From DATAFO01 sp046728935 (GTDB taxonomy: Bacteria; Actinomycetota; Thermoleophilia; Solirubrobacterales; 70-9): a stretch of 11,823 bases of DNA. Positions 1 to 3,732 of the stretch are shown here, piece by piece. The number at the start of each line of letters is the position of its first letter. Positions within the stretch are counted from its first letter, which is position 1. The position numbers and the translations under genes were made by a program. The notes below the pieces were generated by a model. It did no database searches and was not told the origin of the DNA. It worked only from the letters and a program-made list of their open reading frames with translations. The DNA lies in NCBI GenBank assembly GCA_046728935.1, contig JBKPFS010000025.1:1-11823 (forward strand), in the 5' to 3' direction.

Positions 1-252
1 GACCTTCAGGTGGTGAGAGACGGTGGGCTGGGAGAGGTCGAACAAGGGCACGAGCTCGCAGACGCAGACCTGGCCGGCGTGCATTCTCAAGACGTCGACG
101 AGCTGCATCCGGATCGGGTCGCCGAGCGCCTTCGCTATCGCCGCCATCCGCTCGGCCTGCTCGCGCTCGATGTCCGGGTAGGCGACGGGCTCGCAGCACG
201 GCTCGCCCACGGGGCGCTTCTGCTTGGGAGCCAGCTCGAGATCGACGACCAT
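1..252 (-). CDS. arsR: ArsR/SmtB-family arsenite-responsive repressor, C-terminus cut by window edge
   Basis: The minus strand encodes the first 84 residues of a winged-helix ArsR-family repressor; the rest lies outside the window. The DNA-binding core is recognisable: ALGDPIRMQLVDVL (helix 2 region), then QVCVCEL with Cys63 and Cys65, then LSQPTVSHHLKV, the start of the recognition helix. CVCEL matches the ELCVCDL metal box of ArsR proteins. A second Cys pair sits at residues 19-20 (GEPCCEP), which recalls the Corynebacterium-type ArsR whose As(III) site uses an N-terminal Cys-Cys pair plus a Cys near the HTH. It is divergent from arsC, so autorepression plus control of arsC is the likely arrangement. 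ATG at 252 is chosen because it lies just downstream of a good -10 box, leaving almost no leader. The family is certain; arsenite as ligand is inferred from the cysteines and the neighbours. Confidence 0.93.
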   Translation of the reverse strand, partial: MVVDLELAPKQKRPVGEPCCEPVAYPDIEREQAERMAAIAKALGDPIRMQLVDVLRMHAGQVCVCELVPLFDLSQPTVSHHLKV

Positions 253-259
253 CTATCCA

Positions 260-288
260 CGTATATCAATTGAAAAGACATCTGTCAA
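260..288 (-). promoter_or_regulatory. Promoter of arsR, probably leaderless
   Basis: On the minus strand TTGACA (283-288), a 17-base spacer and TATACG (260-265) form a strong sigma-70-type promoter. Only 7 bases separate the -10 box from the ATG at 252, so the transcript should start at or within a base or two of the start codon, with no room for a Shine-Dalgarno sequence. The palindrome TCAATTGA (266-273) sits in the spacer against the -10 box, a suitable place for ArsR to block polymerase. Confidence 0.6.
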
Positions 289-299
289 TGCAATAGGAT
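270..299 (+). promoter_or_regulatory. Promoter of arsC cluster, interleaved with the arsR promoter and ArsR operator
   Basis: TTGAAA (270-275), an 18-base spacer and TAGGAT (294-299) make a plausible forward promoter. Its -35 box lies inside the spacer of the opposing arsR promoter. The shared segment contains the palindrome TCAATTGA (266-273) and the dyad GACA-TC-TGTC (277-286), so one bound ArsR dimer could shut both directions. The boxes are seen; the operator role is inferred. Confidence 0.5.
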
Positions 300-339
300 C
301 CGCGCAGCAAAGTCGATGGGGCAGCAGGAGGCGATCGAG

Positions 340-999
340 ATGCCCAGCAATCTGCAGGAGCTCGAAGTCGACGTGATCACCCGCGATCACCTCAACAAGG
401 GGCTCGAATCGCTCACCGAGGAGTTCGAGGGGGTCTTCTCGCGCGAGACCGTCGAGCGCTTCATGGCCGAGTCGCTCGACGCGCTCAAGGGATCGCGCCT
501 GAAGGACTTCGTGCCGCTATTCGTGCACCGCTTCGCACGCGAGCGCCTGCGCGCGCTCGGACAGGTGGAGGGGACGATCACCAAGAGGGTCCCCGAGGTG
601 CTCTTCGTCTGCGTCGAGAACGCGGGGCGAAGCCAGATGGCGGCGGCGCTGCTCGACCACTACGCGAACGGGCGCGTACACGTTCGCTCGGCGGGATCCG
701 AGCCCGCCGATCGGATCAACCCGCACGTCGTCGCGGCCGTGGACGAGCTCGGGATCGACATCACCAGGGAGTTCCCCAAGCCGATGACCGACGAGGTGGT
801 GAAGGCCGCCGACGCGGTGATCACCATGGGCTGCGGCGATGCCTGCCCGATCTATCCGGGCAAGCGCTACGAGGACTGGGAGGTCGACGACCCCGCCCAG
901 GCCGACCTCGAAGCCGTGCGTCGGATCCGCGATGAGATCGGCGAGCGCGTGAAGGCGCTCCTGATGGAGGTCTCCCCGGAGGATGGTCGAGGCGGCTAG
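340..999 (+). CDS. arsC: Arsenate reductase, LMW-phosphatase type, with N-terminal helical domain
   Basis: The product reduces arsenate to arsenite in the cytoplasm. Residues 1-80 are a mainly helical domain, like the three-helix N-terminal domain found on some actinobacterial ArsC proteins. Residues 86-210 form the LMW-phosphatase fold. The P-loop CVENAGRS holds nucleophile Cys91 and Arg97 (CX5R), and MGCGDACP supplies Cys165 and Cys169. DWEVDDPA (179-186) contains the general-acid aspartate region. Whether the resolving thiol is thioredoxin or mycothiol (arsenate-mycothiol transferase) cannot be decided from sequence. ATG 340 is preferred over ATG 316 because AGGAGG (326-331) lies 8 bases before it, while nothing resembling a ribosome site precedes 316. 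With that start the protein is 219 residues. It overlaps the next gene by 17 bases and is the first gene of the cluster opposite arsR. Confidence 0.92.
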   Translation: MPSNLQELEVDVITRDHLNKGLESLTEEFEGVFSRETVERFMAESLDALKGSRLKDFVPLFVHRFARERLRALGQVEGTITKRVPEVLFVCVENAGRSQMAAALLDHYANGRVHVRSAGSEPADRINPHVVAAVDELGIDITREFPKPMTDEVVKAADAVITMGCGDACPIYPGKRYEDWEVDDPAQADLEAVRRIRDEIGERVKALLMEVSPEDGRGG

Positions 1000-1681
1000 G
1001 CCGGACCTCGCGCGGCGGGCGCTCGCCGAGGCGCTCGCCGCGTTCGCCCTCGTCTTCGCCGCTGCGGGGCGATCGTCGCGGACGACGTTTACGGCGGCCA
1101 CCTCGGCTCCGTTCGGGTCGGGCTGGCCTTCGGTCTGGTGATCATGGTGATGGTCTATGCGACGGGCCACCTCTCAGGGGCGCACATCAACCCGGCGGTG
1201 ACGGTCGCTTCAACCTCACGCGCCACTTCCCGCCCGCGACGCAGTCGCCTACGTGCTCGCGCAGCTCGCCGGAGGAGTCCTCGCTGCGGTGCTGTTGCTC
1301 GCGATCTGGCCTGACCAGCCGGCCGAGCTCGGTGCCACCGTCCCCAGCGTCGGCGTCGGTTCGGCGCTCGTGTACGAGCTGTTGCTGACCGCCTTCCTGA
1401 TGTTCGTGATCATGGCCGTCGCCACCGACGTGCGGGCGGTCGGGGCCGCGGCCGCCATCGCGATCGGCGGCACGGTGGGCCTCGACGCGCTCTTCGGCGG
1501 AGCGGTCACCGGGGCGTCGATGAATCCCGCGAGGTCGTTTGGACCCGCGCTCGCGGCCGCGGAGTGGAGCGACTTCTGGATCTACGTCGTGGGTCCCCTC
1601 GCCGGCGCCGCGCTCGGCGGGCTCGCCTACCAGCTCGTGCGCGGCGAGCACCGGGATCCGGCCGAAGGCGGGCTCTCGTAG
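983..1681 (+). pseudogene. MIP-family channel (aquaporin; AqpS/AqpN/NIP-like), three frameshifts as read
   Basis: Conceptual repair gives a complete six-helix channel. Its start, EALAAFALVF, is followed after repair by VYATGHLSGAHINPAVTV with the first NPA (1189-1197). The second half includes VTGASMNPARSFGPAL with the NPAR motif (1523-1534). Reading is broken near 1063, 1208 and 1234; each break is cured by adding one base, and together they return to the original frame. The uninterrupted 3' part is 1253-1681. Aligned to water aquaporins, the helix-5 selectivity position that is His in AqpZ is Ala here (GGTVGLDALFGG), resembling nodulin-26-like channels that pass arsenite. Placed between arsC and the cluster end with no ArsB or Acr3, it is best read as the arsenite exit channel. 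The breaks fall in short base runs, so sequencing error is as likely as true decay. ATG 983 overlaps the arsC stop; GGAGG lies directly before it. Confidence 0.85.
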
Positions 1682-1689
1682 GCAGGCGC

Positions 1690-1934
1690 GTGGTCCTCGC
1701 GGAGATCGTCGACGTCGAGTCGCTTTGGAAGACGATCGCCGCCGCGATTGTCGCGGGCGTCGGGATCACGATCGTGTTCTCATTCGCAGTGGTCGCCTGG
1801 GTGCGTACCCTTCAGTCCTGGCATCAGGACCGGCAGTGGGGGCGACCGGCGGCTGGGCCCTCGTACTCGCCGTTGGCCTCGCCGGCGCGATCGGGGGGAT
1901 CGTCCTGGGGATGATCGTGATGACCAACAAATAG
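1690..1934 (+). pseudogene. Small two-helix membrane protein, one frameshift as read
   Basis: No named family is recognised. Repairing one base lost near 1832 gives a protein of about 81 residues. The first membrane segment is roughly residues 14-36 (TIAAAIVAGVGITIVFSF), followed by a short polar loop (RTLQSWHQDR). The second segment is glycine- and alanine-rich (GWALVLAVGLAGAIGGIVLG) and the protein ends MIVMTNK. Both halves being hydrophobic and in neighbouring frames, with no overlap, is the evidence for a single broken gene. GTG 1690 lies 9 bases after the channel stop, and the metallophosphoesterase starts 6 bases after this stop, so it belongs to the same transcript. A role beside the channel or the phosphoesterase is conceivable but not shown. 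The break lies where an original GGG could have been read as GG. Confidence 0.55.
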
Positions 1935-1940
1935 GCGCCA

Positions 1941-2660
1941 ATGGACCGCGTCGCCGTGATTACCGACATCCACGCCAACCTGCCCGCGCTCGACGGCACG
2001 CTCGCGTGGATCGATCAGAACGGCGTCGATTCCATCTACTGCGGCGGCGACCTGGTCGGCTACGGGCCGCGGCCGAACGAGGTCTGCACCCTCATCGAGG
2101 AGCGGCAGATCCCGGCGATCTACGGCAACTACGACTGGGCGATCGCCCGCGACGAGGAGGACTGCGGTTGCGCGTACGTGGACAAGCACGATCGCGAGAT
2201 CGGCCAGCTCTCGGTTGACTGGACCCTCGCCCACACCGACCGGCGCTCCAAGGAGTTCATGCGCGACCTGCCGTTCGACCTCCGCTTCGAGCTGGGCAGC
2301 AAGCGGGTCCGGCTCGTGCACGGCTCACCGCGAAAGGTCAACGAGTACCTGTTTGAGGACAAGCCCGCGAAGACGTTCGAGCGCATCGCCGCCGGGGCCG
2401 AATGCGATGTCCTCGTTTTCGGCCACACGCACAAGCCCTGGGTGCACGAGTACGGAGGCGTTCTGTTCGTCAACTGCGGAAGCGTCGGTAAGCCCAAGGA
2501 CGGCGACCCCCGTGGAGCGTTTGCCGTCCTCGCGGCGAGCGACGGCGAGCTCGAGGTGGAGATCCCGCGGGTCGACTACCCAGCTGCGCAAGTCGCCGAC
2601 GAGATGCGCGAAGTCGGCCTTCCCGGAGAGCTCGCGGACAAGCTCGGGAGCGCGCGCTGA
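1941..2660 (+). CDS. Calcineurin-like metallophosphoesterase (YfcE/MJ0936-like)
   Basis: This 239-residue protein has all the metal-binding blocks of the calcineurin-like phosphoesterase fold in order. They are DIH (Asp9, His11), GGD (Asp37) followed by GYGP, GNYD (62-65, metal ligand Asn63), VHGS (His127) and GHTH (161-164). The usual GNHD motif has Tyr instead of His, which is common in the small YfcE-like subgroup. These enzymes hydrolyse phosphodiesters or phosphomonoesters with two metal ions; the substrate here is unknown. The protein is cytoplasmic, with no signal peptide. It is the last gene of the arsC cluster, 6 bases behind the small membrane gene, with only a weak ribosome site overlapping the preceding stop. 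Its presence among arsenic genes suggests a phosphate- or arsenate-ester-related role, but that is inference from position only. Confidence 0.88.
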   Translation: MDRVAVITDIHANLPALDGTLAWIDQNGVDSIYCGGDLVGYGPRPNEVCTLIEERQIPAIYGNYDWAIARDEEDCGCAYVDKHDREIGQLSVDWTLAHTDRRSKEFMRDLPFDLRFELGSKRVRLVHGSPRKVNEYLFEDKPAKTFERIAAGAECDVLVFGHTHKPWVHEYGGVLFVNCGSVGKPKDGDPRGAFAVLAASDGELEVEIPRVDYPAAQVADEMREVGLPGELADKLGSAR

Positions 2661-2666
2661 GCTCTT

Positions 2667-2689
2667 GGGCGATCGTCGGCGCGTCGCCC
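2667..2689. terminator. GC-rich hairpin between convergent genes, possible bidirectional terminator
   Basis: GGGCGA (2667-2672) pairs with TCGCCC (2684-2689) over an 11-base loop, in the 42-base gap between the convergent phosphoesterase and second arsR genes. No T-run follows on either strand, so it would be a weak or non-canonical terminator. Confidence 0.35.
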
Positions 2690-2702
2690 GGATCAGCTCT
2701 CG

Positions 2703-3092
2703 TTACGGAGAACAGGAATCGGCGCTGTGCGGGGTCCGCGTGGAGGCCTCGAGCTGGTCGATGAACTCCCTGGCGACCTGCAGCGCGTCGAGATCGGCGG
2801 AGTAGTAGATCCAGCGTCCCTCGCGCCGTGTCGATACCAGCCCGGCGCGTCGCAGCGTGGCCAGGTGCTTCGAGATCCGTGACTGCGTATAGGGCAGGTC
2901 CTCCTCGAGGTGACAGACGCAGACGGGGCCGCGCGCCGCGATCCGGGCCAGCAGCTCCAGCCTGACCGGATCGGCGAGGGCCCTATAGACCTCCAGGGTC
3001 AGGTTGCGCGGTTCCGCCACGATCGTCGGTTGCGCCAACTCCGCCTCGGCGAGATCCGCGATCGGGAGGGGGCGCCGGGCTGACTCGGCCAT
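2703..3092 (-). CDS. ArsR/SmtB-family repressor divergent from the arsenite oxidase operon
   Basis: From ATG 3092 this is a 129-residue winged-helix repressor. ALADPVRLELLARIAARG (39-55) leads into PVCVCHL with Cys58 and Cys60 in the ArsR metal-box position. SRISKHLATLRRAGLV (71-86) is the recognition helix, and REGRWIYYSAD (90-100) is the wing. The first 30 residues lack the Cys pair seen in the other ArsR of this window, and a further Cys lies at 127. The frame stays open to an ATG at 3179, but that would run through the aio promoter, so 3092 is preferred even though no Shine-Dalgarno sequence precedes it. It is transcribed away from aioB, with CATATG repeats between, so it probably represses both itself and the aio operon and is relieved by As(III). 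The usual Proteobacterial AioXSR regulators are not in the window. Confidence 0.88.
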   Translation of the reverse strand: MAESARRPLPIADLAEAELAQPTIVAEPRNLTLEVYRALADPVRLELLARIAARGPVCVCHLEEDLPYTQSRISKHLATLRRAGLVSTRREGRWIYYSADLDALQVAREFIDQLEASTRTPHSADSCSP

Positions 3093-3113
3093 AGCGGAGG
3101 AGTGTAGCCGGCG

Positions 3114-3142
3114 GCCATATGTCGCTATTGCATATGACGCAA
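3114..3142 (-). promoter_or_regulatory. Weak candidate promoter of the second arsR
   Basis: On the minus strand TTGCGT (3137-3142), a 17-base spacer and TATGGC (3114-3119) resemble a sigma-70 promoter, with the -10 box poor. It would leave a leader of about 15 bases without a Shine-Dalgarno sequence before ATG 3092. It overlaps the CATATG repeats and the opposing aio promoter. Confidence 0.3.
3116..3140. promoter_or_regulatory. Paired CATATG-(T/A)-CGC repeats, candidate ArsR operator
   Basis: CATATGTCGC (3116-3125) and CATATGACGC (3131-3140) are direct repeats 15 bases apart. Each has a CATATG palindrome, so the outer pair also forms an inverted repeat around a 9-base centre. They lie between the divergent arsR and aio genes, over the -35 region of the aio promoter. 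This AT-rich dyad stands out from the surrounding GC-rich DNA and fits an ArsR/SmtB site. Confidence 0.55.
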
Positions 3143-3156
3143 TTGGGATGTAATCT
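3128..3156 (+). promoter_or_regulatory. Promoter of the aio-molybdenum operon
   Basis: TTGCAT (3128-3133), an exact 17-base spacer and TAATCT (3151-3156) make a good sigma-70 promoter. Transcription would begin near 3163, which is downstream of both in-frame ATG codons (3119, 3134) of the Rieske gene. The -35 box overlaps the second CATATG repeat, so a bound ArsR would block it. Confidence 0.55.
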
Positions 3157-3721
3157 CCCGCTGTCGCACCGTGGGCCACACGGACGGAGGTCTCTCACGG
3201 CCGAGGAGAACGGAGGAGGAGGTCGATTCACCAGGCGCCAGGCCATCGCCGCGGGTGGAGTCGCGGCGGCGGGCGCCGGTGCCGCGGCGATCGTCATCGC
3301 CACCTCCGGAGACGGCGAGGGTGAGTTTCCACGTCAGACCATCGCCGCTGTCGGCGACCTGAAGCCCAACGAGGCGATCACCTTCCAGTATCCGCTCGAG
3401 GGCCAGTCGAGCGTGCTCGTCGACCTCGGTGATGAGGTGCCCGGCGGAATCGGCGATAGCGGCGGCATCGTCGCCTACAGCGCGCTTTGTCAGCACATGG
3501 GCTGCGACGTTCAGTTCGTCCCCGAAGGTGGCTACATGCTCTGCCCCTGCCACCAGTCGAAATACGACCCGGCGCGCGAGGGTAACGTGATCCAGGGCGT
3601 CGCCCAGGCCCCGCTGCCCAGGATCGAGCTTGAGCTCGATGGCGACGACATCGTGGCCGTGGGCGTCAACGGACTGATCTTCGGCTATCGCGAGAACCTC
3701 GCGCCGGGGGCGCGGGCCTGA
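3134..3721 (+). CDS. aioB: Arsenite oxidase small subunit, Rieske [2Fe-2S] protein, Tat-exported
   Basis: A twin-arginine signal (FTRRQAIAAGG, residues 32-42 from ATG 3134) precedes a hydrophobic stretch to about 57. The Rieske fold follows. CQHMGC (Cys119, His121, Cys124) and CPCHQSKYD (Cys137, Cys139, His140) form a CxH-x15-CxxH cluster site, with the extra two cysteines available for the stabilising disulfide seen in many Rieske proteins. It passes electrons from the molybdenum subunit to the respiratory chain outside the cytoplasm. The order aioB-aioA is the normal one. The start is unsettled. ATG 3134 is the nearest in-frame canonical codon to the Tat motif, but the promoter at 3128-3156 would leave it untranscribed. 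ACG 3197 lies 6 bases after GGAGG (3186-3190) and would give a compact signal peptide, so it may be a rare start or a misread ATG. Confidence 0.88.
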   Translation: MTQLGCNLPLSHRGPHGRRSLTAEENGGGGRFTRRQAIAAGGVAAAGAGAAAIVIATSGDGEGEFPRQTIAAVGDLKPNEAITFQYPLEGQSSVLVDLGDEVPGGIGDSGGIVAYSALCQHMGCDVQFVPEGGYMLCPCHQSKYDPAREGNVIQGVAQAPLPRIELELDGDDIVAVGVNGLIFGYRENLAPGARA

Positions 3722-3732
3722 GGAGCGAACGG

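Noticed and set aside
517..1170. 217-codon minus-strand frame spanning arsC and the channel gene start
   Set aside because: Antisense frame with no domain; it runs through two plus-strand genes with clear motifs.
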